Below are positions 38,841-46,829 of a stretch of 64,000 nt of DNA, piece by piece. The notes beneath the pieces are model-generated. The model had not been told where the DNA came from. It did not search any database and saw nothing but the letters and a program-made list of their open reading frames with translations. The DNA comes from Phycisphaerales bacterium (GTDB lineage Bacteria; Planctomycetota; Phycisphaerae; Phycisphaerales; UBA1924). Position 1 is the stretch's first letter. Each line of letters opens with the position of its first letter. A program made the position numbers and the translations under genes. Where the stretch lies: positions 1 through 64,000 of the forward strand of contig JADLBU010000035.1 in the NCBI GenBank assembly GCA_020847535.1, given 5' to 3'.

Positions 38841-40439
38841 GTGGAGGGGCGCATGCGTATGGGGGCGCTCGGGTTACACGCAAGCCGAGGACTGGAACTC
38901 AACGTCCGAGATCTCGAAACTGGCAGCGTCCTAATCCAGATCGTCTTGCCGACCGGAGCCGTGGCTGGTCTACTGCCCCGTATGCGCCTCGCCTCCACCA
39001 CACCGGGCGAGGGGCAGGACGCCTCTCTCAATACCTCCGGGGGTTCGCCTGTAGCAGGACGCATACAGGCGGAGCCATCGTCTCTCGAGCTGCTCGTCAC
39101 GAGCTGGCTTGAGCACCTGCGATCACGCGGCAAATCGAAGAAGACGATCGGTGCCTACGGCCAGGTCGTGCGCTGCGCCATCAAGGAGAACGGCTGGACC
39201 GAGCCAGGCGATATCACCTACGCCTCGGTGACGAGCTGGCTGGACGGCAAGCGATCGTCGGGATCGTGGAAGAAGGGCAGCACCTACAACCGCAACCTCA
39301 CGCTGATGCGGTCGTTTGCCAAGCACATCGCCCGCTGCCACGGCGGAGCCAGCGTGCTCGAGCACGCCGAGAACGCGGTCGACGACGGCGACGAGGGAGC
39401 CAGGTCGGCGACCGACGACGAGGCTCGCGGGATGGTCAAGACCGCCTGGGCCAGGACCGAGGCCGATGGCCGGAGCAAGGGCGCCCGCGACATCTGGCGG
39501 ATCGCCGAGTTCCTGGCCGGCATGCGTGCCGGCGAGCCGTCGCTGTGGCGCTGGAAGCACATCTTCCTCGAGGAAGAGATCCCGCTTGTGCGGTGGACAA
39601 AGGACATCAACAAAAACCGCCGGCTGCAAGAGATCGCACTCGCCCCCGAGCTGGCGGTGCTGCTCCGTCTCCACCGCGAGGAAATGCGGAAGCTGACGAA
39701 AGCCACCGGCGGCGTTCACCAGGCGATCAAGCGGCGAGGAAGGCAGCCGGCGCCGCGGCCTTTCAACCCCGACGATCCCGAGGCCTTCGTGTTCCCGATG
39801 CCGGTGAGCAAGGGGACCTGGTCGGAGGACGCCGCCCGAAACGGGATCGCGCTGGTCGATCGCCGCAACCGGCCGTTCTCACCGCACTCGGCGCGGAAGT
39901 GGTTGGAGAACGCGCTGATCCGAGCCGGCGTTCACACCCGCATCATCGACTTCCTCATGCGGCATCGCGGCGACACCCGGGCGCGGTATGTCGACGTCAC
40001 CCTCGCCGAGCAGCTGGCAGCGCTCCGGCTACTGCCCAGGCTATGGCCGGTTCAAATAGGCGATTGTGTACACGATGTGCAAAAGTCCCCCGCCGAAACG
40101 GCCGACTTGACAATTCCAGATCGAGTCGCCCATTATGTGGGCACCACACCAATGCTTCACCTCCCCGCACAACGCGACCAGACTCCCGGGCAACTAGGGC
40201 CCGCCTGCATTGGTGTGGTAACTTTTGCGGCTCCCGAATGGCTCGGGAGTCCGCTCGCGTTGTCGGGACACAACCTTGAGCATCCGTGCCAGGTTCAGGA
40301 AGCCCACAGCAACTGTGGCCGCAATCCCCAGGGACTCAAAGCCGAAGCGACCTTCAGCTTTGAGTCCCCAGTTTTCGCCGACGCCCTTGCGAGCGTAATG
40401 CCGAGGGGCGGACTCGAACCGCCGACCTCCGGGTTATGA
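38841..40439 (+). CDS. int: Tyrosine recombinase (phage integrase)
   Basis: The protein is 532 residues from the GTG at 38,841; later ATGs at 38,853 or 38,859 are possible. Residues about 75-170 are the SAM-like core-binding domain (LVTSWLEHLRSRGKSKKTIG). The catalytic set is present: R229 in MRAGE, H349 and R352 in HSAR, H375 in MRHRG, and nucleophile Y383 in RYVDV. It catalyses integration at the tRNA-Met gene. The frame continues 149 residues past Y383 and ends inside the tRNA as MPRGGLEPPTSGL, so the C-terminus differs between integrated and circular forms. Confidence 0.92.
   Translation: MEGRMRMGALGLHASRGLELNVRDLETGSVLIQIVLPTGAVAGLLPRMRLASTTPGEGQDASLNTSGGSPVAGRIQAEPSSLELLVTSWLEHLRSRGKSKKTIGAYGQVVRCAIKENGWTEPGDITYASVTSWLDGKRSSGSWKKGSTYNRNLTLMRSFAKHIARCHGGASVLEHAENAVDDGDEGARSATDDEARGMVKTAWARTEADGRSKGARDIWRIAEFLAGMRAGEPSLWRWKHIFLEEEIPLVRWTKDINKNRRLQEIALAPELAVLLRLHREEMRKLTKATGGVHQAIKRRGRQPAPRPFNPDDPEAFVFPMPVSKGTWSEDAARNGIALVDRRNRPFSPHSARKWLENALIRAGVHTRIIDFLMRHRGDTRARYVDVTLAEQLAALRLLPRLWPVQIGDCVHDVQKSPAETADLTIPDRVAHYVGTTPMLHLPAQRDQTPGQLGPACIGVVTFAAPEWLGSPLALSGHNLEHPCQVQEAHSNCGRNPQGLKAEATFSFESPVFADALASVMPRGGLEPPTSGL
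40143..40219. repeat. 13-bp inverted repeat beside the att site
   Basis: accacaccaatgc at 40,143-40,155 is exactly mirrored by gcattggtgtggt at 40,207-40,219, with 51 bp between. It lies 180-256 bp from the tRNA, where phage integrases and excisionases bind arm-type sites. A second hairpin (40,227-40,254: 7-bp stem ctcccga/tcgggag plus gcgg/ccgc) follows at once. Both lie in the open integrase tail. Confidence 0.65.
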
Positions 40440-40473
40440 ATCCAGCGCTCTAAACCAGCTGAGCTACCTCGGC
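40399..40473 (-). tRNA. tRNA-Met(CAT), prophage attachment site
   Basis: The 75-nt cloverleaf has a perfect 7-bp acceptor stem (GCCGAGG/CCUCGGC), discriminator A and no encoded CCA. The anticodon loop is UUCAUAA, giving CAU. It could be elongator Met or Ile2, in which C34 is modified to lysidine. The anticodon stem has an A-C mismatch next to the loop. The 3' half faces the integrase, as expected when a prophage has recreated it. Confidence 0.93.
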
Positions 40474-40669
40474 GAAGGTGGCAGAGTTTATGCAGCCACC
40501 GCAAGGGGGCAAGGGTTGGGGGGAGCCTGTTCGGTGGGTCGACCGCCGCTCCTTGACGGGTTGGCCGAGCGGGCGCCCGTGCCGGGGCAGCTCAGCCACG
40601 GAGTCGGCCAATTGGATCCACGCCTTCGTGAGGCCGGATGGCAATGGTGATGGTGAACACCAGGCCAGG

Positions 40670-40689
40670 CCGGTCCATTACTGGACCGG
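40670..40689 (-). terminator. Hairpin at the end of the beta-helix gene
   Basis: An 8-bp perfect stem (40,670-40,677 with 40,682-40,689) has a 4-nt loop and overlaps the stop codon of the minus-strand gene. There is no clear T-run, so termination would be weak. The 204 bp between it and the tRNA hold no convincing gene. Confidence 0.4.
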
Positions 40690-43032
40690 TTCCAGGCCCA
40701 GCTCCAGCACCGAGAAGCCATCGATCTCGAAGTGCTCGACCTTGATGTCGACCGGGCCTTCCTTGTCCTGGGTGAACTCAGCGGCATCGCGCTTGGGGGC
40801 GTGCCAGGTCCAGTCTTCGAACAGGACTTTGCCGTTCACGAGAACGCGGATGCCATCGTCGCTCATGGTCCACAGGCGCCACTTGCCGGCGGGGAGGGTC
40901 ATGCGCGTGGTGGCGAGCGTGCCGAAGCGGTCGGGGCCGATGTTGCTGTCGTTGATGTTGCGGGCGAGCTTGAGGTCCTTGGGACCACCCATGCCGAAAC
41001 GCAAGGCAAGATCGCCGGTGATCGTGGTCTTGGCCTCGGGGCTGGTCGCGAGCTGTCGCCAGGCTTCCAGCTCGTTTCGCGGGTCGGCGGCATCGGCCCA
41101 GGGGAAGAACGTGATGTTCCAGCGGACGGGCATGAGCGTGCCGGTGACGGTTCGCTCGAAATCCGGCGGGACTTTGATGGTCAGCGTGTAGGGGGTCACG
41201 GTGTTACCCCCGGTGACGGTCACCCGGGCGGGTGAGGTATCGATGCCGGCCTGCGTGCTGACCACCAGGGTTGTCGGCTGGATTGAAGTCTGGATGCGTG
41301 TCGAGCCGGCGCCCAAGACGTCGTAGGTGTGGGTGCCGCCACGGATCCCCGTCGCCCGCAGGAGCGGGGATTCGTGGTCCCAGGGACCCCACTCATCCAT
41401 GATGATCTTGTCGCGACCGGCAAGCATGGTGCGGGCGCTGGCGACCTTGCCTTCCTCCCTCACCACCGGCTTGGACTGGCCGAGGATCTCGACGCGTGGG
41501 GCGGTGAATCTTGGGGTCGGGCCCGAGGTCTTGAACTCGAGGCCCGCGTGCGCCTGCAACTCGATGGCGTTGACTCCTTCGATCAGGACGACGTTCTGGG
41601 AGATCTGGTTGTTCTTGAAGTGATCTTCCTGCTTGTCGGCGGAACGAGCCGGTGATTTGGGGTCTGATTTGGCATCGGGGCCGCCGGCGGGCGCTGGGGC
41701 ATCACGGAATTGCCATGCATACAAGGGCGCATCGGCGGGGAGGTTGCGGAAGGGGTGCTGGTTGTTGATGGTGACATCGTTCTCGGCGATCACGTTGCCG
41801 CTGACACCCTTGTAATTCTTCTTGACGCCGGGCTTCTCGAACAGGGCGGCATCGTTGTCCCACCAGAGGTGGACGGCGACCTTGTTGTTGAGGAAACTGT
41901 TGTCGAAGATCTTGTTGTTCGCGGCGTGCTCCATGTTGATGCCGCCGCGCTCGAGGCCGTAGGCCATACCACCGTTGCCAGTGAACTGGTTCTGCGTGAT
42001 GATCGTGTCCTGGGAGTATCCGCCCCAGATGCCGCAGATCGCGTTCTCGACGAACCGGTTCTCGACGATCTTGTTGCCGTAGCTGAAGGTCAGCTCCAGC
42101 CCGTGGGCGGCGGCGTACGAGAAGTCGTTGCGGAGGAAGAGGTTGTCGTTGCACCCTTTGCGGACGTACGAGAAGTTGGCCGGGGGTGTGCCTTCCCCGA
42201 GGGCCTCGGAGCCCGCGAACCCGAAGAAGCCATCGCCGCCGTGCGTGACGGAGTTCTCGGCGATCGTGTTGTTGGAGCATTGCTCGAACATGAGGATGCC
42301 CGCGGAATCCTGGCCGCGGTTGTAGACACCCTCGACGTGGCCTCGCACGCAGAAGTCGAAGGCATTCCGTGTAACGATGTTCTTGCCGGATCGCCACATC
42401 GACAGGCCCCAGCCGGAAAGGAACGAGCAGTCGTTGTCGTAGATCTTGGAGTCGGTCACGCGATCAAGCATGATGCCGTTCTGGCCGCGGCGACACTTCA
42501 CGTTCCTGATCGTCGCCTGCTGGGATTCCTCGACCAGGATCCCCGCGCCGTGCTGGGTGGACCACTCCTTCTTGTCGTTGTTGTGGGGGAAGAGCCAGTC
42601 AGCGCCATCCTCGGCCTGCGGGGTCGATTTGAGGCGCTGGCGGTAGTTGTCGGAGACATCCGCGGTATCGATCGTCAGGCCGCTGGTCTTGCGGGCGCGG
42701 ATGCCGACCTTGTACCCATGCACGGCAGCGCCCTTGATGGTGACCCGCCTGCCCCCATCGATCGCCAGCCCGACACCCTTGAACTGATCCCAGAGCGTGG
42801 CCTTGGCAGCGCCGCGCAGCTCCGAGCCCTGTGCAAACTCGACGGTGATGTTGTCACCCTTGACCTGGATGACACCGTTGTCATCGGCATCTTCGATGAC
42901 CGTGCCGGCTGGGATCACCACGCGGCAAGAGGCGGTGATCACGGTGTTGTCGGTCGTGACCGTGATCTCGGGTGGCGCAGAAGCGGCCAGCGAAGTCGAA
43001 AGAAGCAGCATCGGGGTCAGCATCATCCGCAA
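40678..43032 (-). CDS. Secreted beta-helix protein with PA14-like C-terminus
   Basis: The protein is 784 residues. A signal peptide (MLLLSTSLAASA) leads into a right-handed parallel beta-helix (about 40-430) with NosD/PbH1 repeats such as KIYDNDCSF, NTIAENSVTHGG, NKIVENRFVENA and NKIFDNSFLNNK. After a linker (ARSADKQED) comes a beta region (500-640) and then a PA14-like end: WRLWTMSDDGIRVLVNG, VDIKVEHFEIDGFSVLELGL. Such proteins bind or cleave polysaccharide outside the cell; no lyase catalytic set could be assigned. It is the first host gene beyond the prophage and divergent from nnrE. Confidence 0.82.
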   Translation of the reverse strand: MRMMLTPMLLLSTSLAASAPPEITVTTDNTVITASCRVVIPAGTVIEDADDNGVIQVKGDNITVEFAQGSELRGAAKATLWDQFKGVGLAIDGGRRVTIKGAAVHGYKVGIRARKTSGLTIDTADVSDNYRQRLKSTPQAEDGADWLFPHNNDKKEWSTQHGAGILVEESQQATIRNVKCRRGQNGIMLDRVTDSKIYDNDCSFLSGWGLSMWRSGKNIVTRNAFDFCVRGHVEGVYNRGQDSAGILMFEQCSNNTIAENSVTHGGDGFFGFAGSEALGEGTPPANFSYVRKGCNDNLFLRNDFSYAAAHGLELTFSYGNKIVENRFVENAICGIWGGYSQDTIITQNQFTGNGGMAYGLERGGINMEHAANNKIFDNSFLNNKVAVHLWWDNDAALFEKPGVKKNYKGVSGNVIAENDVTINNQHPFRNLPADAPLYAWQFRDAPAPAGGPDAKSDPKSPARSADKQEDHFKNNQISQNVVLIEGVNAIELQAHAGLEFKTSGPTPRFTAPRVEILGQSKPVVREEGKVASARTMLAGRDKIIMDEWGPWDHESPLLRATGIRGGTHTYDVLGAGSTRIQTSIQPTTLVVSTQAGIDTSPARVTVTGGNTVTPYTLTIKVPPDFERTVTGTLMPVRWNITFFPWADAADPRNELEAWRQLATSPEAKTTITGDLALRFGMGGPKDLKLARNINDSNIGPDRFGTLATTRMTLPAGKWRLWTMSDDGIRVLVNGKVLFEDWTWHAPKRDAAEFTQDKEGPVDIKVEHFEIDGFSVLELGLEPVQ

Positions 43033-43119
43033 AGCGTACCACGCGGCGGGTGTGCCTTCCGGGCGATTAATCCGGCTTCACCCACGGGGTCGAGACCCGG
43101 CGGTCTGTACCATGCACGT

Positions 43120-43986
43120 ATGAGCGATCGCCCTCCCGATCCGGCGGCCCACCACGCCGGGGATCACGAGCCGGACCCTCGCGGACACCTTGGAGCGGCC
43201 GCCCTGGATGCCCAGCGCCTGCTTGTCTTCTCGGCCGATGCCCTGCGCCGGATGGATCAATTGGCGCTCGAGCGGTACGGCATCCCGTCACTGCTGCTGA
43301 TGGAGAACGCCGCCCGGGCCCTGGCGGATGCGGCACTGGCTCGCCTGCCGGAGCAGAACGCATCGGCAATCGTGCTGTGCGGGCCGGGCAACAACGGCGG
43401 GGATGGTCTCGCGGCAGCGCGGCATCTGTCCAACGCCGGGGTTGCGGTCACCATCGTGGTCAGCCAGGCCGAGCCGCGATCGCAGGAGGCGAGGCTTCAC
43501 CTGGATGTGGCGCGACGCATGGGCCTTGCGATCTGCGATGGATCCCAGAACGGGCCCAAATGCGCGACCGATGCGGTGGATTCACTGGGCGGAGCGGACC
43601 TGATCGTGGATGCCCTGTTGGGGACAGGGCTGACTCGGGCGCCCGAGGGGGCAATCCGGGATCTGATCCACTGGACCAACAGCGCTTCGGAGGCGGGCAT
43701 GCCGGTCATCGCAGCGGACATCCCCAGCGGGATGGCGGCAGATACTGGAGAGGCGCTTCAGTGTGCGGTCAGGGCGAGCACGACCGTTACCTTTGCGGGC
43801 ATCAAGCTCGGGTTCCTGTCGCTGGCGGCCCAGCCGATCCTGGGAGACGTCGTGGTTGCCGACATCGGAATCCCACGGGAACTGCTCGTGTCGCTCGGCC
43901 AGCGGCTGGACCGGCCTGCCCACTTTGACTGCTTTCAGGCCGATCCTGCGCCTGCCGCCCAAGGGAGACGACCGGGCAGGAACTAG
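43120..43986 (+). CDS. nnrE: NAD(P)H-hydrate epimerase
   Basis: This 288-residue YjeF N-domain protein repairs damaged NAD(P)HX by epimerising it for the dehydratase. Family marks are YGIPSLLLMENAARALADAA, LCGPGNNGGDGLAAAR, and DALLGTGLTR followed by DIPSGMAADTGE. The N-terminal 35 residues are an extra low-complexity segment. The dehydratase domain (NnrD) is absent here and must be elsewhere. The start is ATG at 43,120; upstream open frame lies antisense to the beta-helix gene and is not coding. Confidence 0.9.
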   Translation: MSDRPPDPAAHHAGDHEPDPRGHLGAAALDAQRLLVFSADALRRMDQLALERYGIPSLLLMENAARALADAALARLPEQNASAIVLCGPGNNGGDGLAAARHLSNAGVAVTIVVSQAEPRSQEARLHLDVARRMGLAICDGSQNGPKCATDAVDSLGGADLIVDALLGTGLTRAPEGAIRDLIHWTNSASEAGMPVIAADIPSGMAADTGEALQCAVRASTTVTFAGIKLGFLSLAAQPILGDVVVADIGIPRELLVSLGQRLDRPAHFDCFQADPAPAAQGRRPGRN

Positions 43987-44143
43987 CTCGCATCATTTGA
44001 GCACACGGCATGCCGGTTCTGGCATCTTGCGGCGGGGACGATCCGTATCGGTATGGATCTACGGGGATCCCCGGCGGGCCTTGACCCCCGACCGGGCGAT
44101 GCGCACGATCCACCGCGTAGAGACTTCGGGCAGGAGATCGCCA

Positions 44144-44623
44144 ATGGCCGTTCGAATGGAGCTTTCCCGGATCCTGATCCGGGAGCTCAACGATCTTCAG
44201 ATCATCGAGCTCCGGGAGGTCGCCGGCGAGGGTGATGGTGAGTCCCCGACCGAAGCCGCCGATGCGCCCGGCGCGGGTGCGCAGCCCGCCGCGACCCGGA
44301 CCTTCCCGATCGTGATCGGCCTGCCCGAGGCCCAGGCGATCGAGCGGCGGCTCAAGGGAAACACGGTCAAGCGCCCCCAGACACACGACCTGCTCGCCAG
44401 CGTCATCACCACCCTGGGCGGCACGCTCCGGTCGATCACGATCAGCGATCTGCAGGAGCACACCTTCTTCGCGACGCTCGATGTCATGCACGATGGGGAG
44501 CTGATGCGCATCGATTCGCGACCCAGCGATGCGATCGCCCTCGGGATCGCCGAGAACGTGCCGATCTACGTCGAGGAGCACGTGCTCTCGGCGGCGAGCG
44601 AGGATGCAGAGGGCGAGACCTGA
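44144..44623 (+). CDS. Bifunctional nuclease (BFN/DUF151) domain protein
   Basis: This 159-residue protein shows the DUF151 pattern: MELSRILIRELNDLQIIELR, then FPIVIGLPEAQAIERRLKG, RPQTHDLLASVITTLGG, IDSRPSDAIALGIAENVPIYVEE. BFN proteins are reported as DNase/RNase in plants, and the bacterial members are conserved but poorly studied. An Ala/Pro-rich insert (about residues 30-50) separates the first strands. The ATG has caggagatcg upstream. Followed by truD at 36 bp. Confidence 0.88.
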   Translation: MAVRMELSRILIRELNDLQIIELREVAGEGDGESPTEAADAPGAGAQPAATRTFPIVIGLPEAQAIERRLKGNTVKRPQTHDLLASVITTLGGTLRSITISDLQEHTFFATLDVMHDGELMRIDSRPSDAIALGIAENVPIYVEEHVLSAASEDAEGET

Positions 44624-44658
44624 CTTCTTCTTCCGAGAATCCTTCAGACAAGAAGCCC

Positions 44659-46017
44659 GTGGACCGCTTGGCGGACCCGGAGATTTCCGCACCGCACGCG
44701 GCCTCCGCCGTCGCATCGGCGATGGATTCCGGTGCGCACGTGGTTCCGCCGCGATACATGACGGCCGATGTGTCTCCGGTAGGCGGAGTCATCAAGCAAC
44801 GGCCGGAGGATTTCTTTGTCGAGGAAGTGCCGCTCTATCAGCCCTCGGGAGAGGGAGAGCACCTCTATCTGCTGGTCGAAAAGCGGGGGCTCTCGACCTT
44901 TGAGATGATCAACATCCTCGCCCGGCACTTTGATGTGCCCAAGTTCGCGATCGGGTACGCGGGGCTGAAGGACAAGGCGGCGATCACGCGGCAGGTGGTG
45001 TCGGTCCACACGCCGGGGCGATCGTACGAGGACTTCCCGGATCTGCGGCATGAGGGGATCGCGATCCTGTGGGCCGATCGGCACACCAACAAGCTGCGCC
45101 CCGGGCACCTGGCGGGGAACAGGTTCTCGATCCGGATCCGAGATGTGGCGGCGACCAGCGTGCTGGCCGTGCAGCGGATCCTTGAGAGGCTGCACCGATC
45201 GGGTATTCCAAATCGGATCGGGGAGCAGCGGTTCGGGCACTTGCAGCAGAACCACCTGATCGGGCGGGCGATGATCCTGGGGGAGTTTGAGAAGGCCCTG
45301 GATCTGCTGCTGAGGCCATCGCCAAGCCATCCGGAGTTTCAACCCCAGGCCCGGCTCGCGTACGCCGAGGGCAGGTACGCCGATGCCCTGACGGCGATGC
45401 CCCGGCATCTGAACGCCGAATCGCAGGCCCTGCGGCAACTTGTCAGGGGCGCCAAGGCCAAACGGGCGTTCTTTGGGATCGAGGAGAACGCGCGGCGGTT
45501 CTACCTGACTGCGTTCCAGTCGGCGGTCTTCAACGCGGTGCTCGATGAACGCATGCTCGCCGGCACGTTTGATCGACTGCTGCTCGGGGACCTGGCGTTC
45601 AAGCACGACAACCGGGCCGTGTTCGCTGTCGATCCGCAGGTGCTCGAAGATCCGCAGACCGCCGCCCGCCTGGCACGATTCGAGATCAGCCCATCGGGCC
45701 CGATGTGGACCGCGGGCATGCCGCGAGCCGGCGGCGCGATCGATGATGCGGAGGTCGCCGCGCTTGGCCGCCTGGGAATCACACCATCGCAGCTTGCCGA
45801 GTTTGCCAGCCAGCACGGGGAACTGCTCGATGGGGAACGACGATCGCTGCGGATTCCGCTGATCGACCCGGATGCCGAGGGCGGGGCCGATGAGCACGGC
45901 ACCTACGTACGCGTGATGTTTGAACTGCCGCGCGGCTCGTTTGCAACTGTCGTGCTCCGCGAGATCATGAAGCCGCCACAGGATCGGGGGCTTGAAGCAA
46001 CGTCGGAATCGCCCTGA
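44659..46017 (+). CDS. truD: tRNA pseudouridine(13) synthase
   Basis: This 452-residue TruD enzyme converts U13 of tRNA-Glu to pseudouridine. The catalytic aspartate is D105 in GYAGLKDKAAITRQ; the TruD-specific NRIGEQRFGHLQQNHL segment and LTAFQSAVFNAVLDER also match. An N-terminal extension of about 40 low-complexity residues precedes the core opening GGVIKQRPEDFFVEE, so the true start might be downstream, for example the ATG of MTADVSPVGG. It is about 100 residues longer than E. coli TruD, which fits the larger inserts of some groups. Confidence 0.93.
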   Translation: MDRLADPEISAPHAASAVASAMDSGAHVVPPRYMTADVSPVGGVIKQRPEDFFVEEVPLYQPSGEGEHLYLLVEKRGLSTFEMINILARHFDVPKFAIGYAGLKDKAAITRQVVSVHTPGRSYEDFPDLRHEGIAILWADRHTNKLRPGHLAGNRFSIRIRDVAATSVLAVQRILERLHRSGIPNRIGEQRFGHLQQNHLIGRAMILGEFEKALDLLLRPSPSHPEFQPQARLAYAEGRYADALTAMPRHLNAESQALRQLVRGAKAKRAFFGIEENARRFYLTAFQSAVFNAVLDERMLAGTFDRLLLGDLAFKHDNRAVFAVDPQVLEDPQTAARLARFEISPSGPMWTAGMPRAGGAIDDAEVAALGRLGITPSQLAEFASQHGELLDGERRSLRIPLIDPDAEGGADEHGTYVRVMFELPRGSFATVVLREIMKPPQDRGLEATSESP

Positions 46018-46126
46018 CGAACGAGCCTCCACACCCTCTTCGCGTGGAACTCGATTGCACCCCGCGATCGCAGTCGCGTTATTGGGCGTACATCGCACGG
46101 CAGTTCGCGCCGATTGAGAAGCGGTT

Positions 46127-46142
46127 CGCACGCACGCACGCA
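46127..46142 (+). repeat. (CGCA)4 tetranucleotide repeat at a frame change
   Basis: Four tandem CGCA units lie exactly where a GTG-started frame from 46,044 (ELDCTPRSQSRYWAYIARQF) must pass into the frame of the membrane protein. With three units the reading would be continuous, from IEKRFARTH straight into RLMILAAIV. The current length is therefore out of frame. Confidence 0.75.
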
Positions 46143-46149
46143 CCGGCTG

Positions 46150-46785
46150 ATGATCCTGGCCGCCATTGTTCTGTCACCCTTGGTGCTGTATGGGGCGGTG
46201 CTCGTGGCGCAGTCCATCGGCGGACGCGACATGTGGCGTTTCGGACTCCTGCTCGGGATCATCATTGTGGCTCTCTTCTCAATGGTGCGCACGCCACGCT
46301 TCATGCGCGTCAGGAAATACATGCAGGATGCTCGCACGGCGGCGAACGCCGTGGATGACAAGGGCATTCGGATCGCCGTCGAGCTCTCGGAGGTTGGTGT
46401 CCGTTACAAGTGGGATGACATCGAGTCGATCATCCCATGGAAGCTCTTCACCGAGGTCGTCGATGAGCCGGGCTTCATCGCCCTCGCGCCTCTCAACGAT
46501 GTCGTGAGTCCCATCGCGATCCCTGCGGAGGCGTTTGGGGATCGTTCTCACCGTGATGTCTTCACAAGCCACTTCCGACGCTCGCTCGCGGGGGTGCTCC
46601 CCGGCGGTGCTTCGGCCCTGGCCTCCCATCTTGCAACCTTCGATATTCCCTGCCCCTCCTGCGGATACAGCCTCTTCAACTGCGCCCACACGGCATGCCC
46701 GGAGTGCGGCATCTCCCTCTCCTTCACCATGATCCGCTTCTGGAATGCCACCAGGGTCTTCACCCCGGCATCGGCAACTTCCTGA
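46150..46785 (+). CDS. YcxB-like membrane protein with zinc ribbon, N-terminus frameshifted
   Basis: This 211-residue product runs from ATG 46,150. Two membrane segments (ILAAIVLSPLVLYGAVLV and WRFGLLLGIIIVALFSMV) are followed by a soluble domain (GIRIAVELSEVGVRYKWDDIESI, FIALAPLNDVVSPIAIP) resembling YcxB-like proteins, and a C-terminal zinc ribbon (CPSCGYSLFNC, CPECGISL) typical of planctomycetes. The likely full gene begins at GTG 46,044 and is broken by the (CGCA)4 tract. Either it is phase-variable or off, or 46,150 is the working start. Role unknown. Confidence 0.68.
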   Translation: MILAAIVLSPLVLYGAVLVAQSIGGRDMWRFGLLLGIIIVALFSMVRTPRFMRVRKYMQDARTAANAVDDKGIRIAVELSEVGVRYKWDDIESIIPWKLFTEVVDEPGFIALAPLNDVVSPIAIPAEAFGDRSHRDVFTSHFRRSLAGVLPGGASALASHLATFDIPCPSCGYSLFNCAHTACPECGISLSFTMIRFWNATRVFTPASATS

Positions 46786-46829
46786 CCCGGGCGGAACCCG
46801 ATCGCCTCGGTGTCTAGACTAGAAAAGGC

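Larger units (their letters stand above)
1..40473. mobile_element. Integrated siphovirus-like prophage (left end outside window)
   Basis: A contiguous set of phage genes runs from the window edge to a tyrosine recombinase that abuts and reads into a tRNA-Met gene. It includes TerS, TerL, HK97-type portal, protease and capsid, head-tail connectors, tail tube, tape measure, tail tip, fibre and integrase, so it looks like a complete tailed phage with a long tail. The right junction must lie inside the 3' half of the tRNA (about 40,399-40,440), because integration at a tRNA rebuilds its 3' end from phage DNA. The left junction, with a second copy of that tRNA 3' segment, is not in the window. No frameshifted core gene was seen, so it may be inducible; that is inference. 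Confidence 0.93.

Noticed and set aside
1..40473. Gene transfer agent instead of prophage
   Set aside because: Spike base and tail hub genes look GTA-like, but integrase, tRNA att site, repressor-like gene, methylase and replication genes indicate a true temperate phage.
1..40473. Diversity-generating retroelement or abortive-infection reverse transcriptase
   Set aside because: No reverse transcriptase motif and no template/variable repeat pair was seen near the fibre or tail tip genes.
41710..43119. Long plus-strand frame upstream of nnrE
   Set aside because: It is antisense to the well-supported beta-helix gene, shows no family pattern there, and the epimerase similarity begins only after 43,120.
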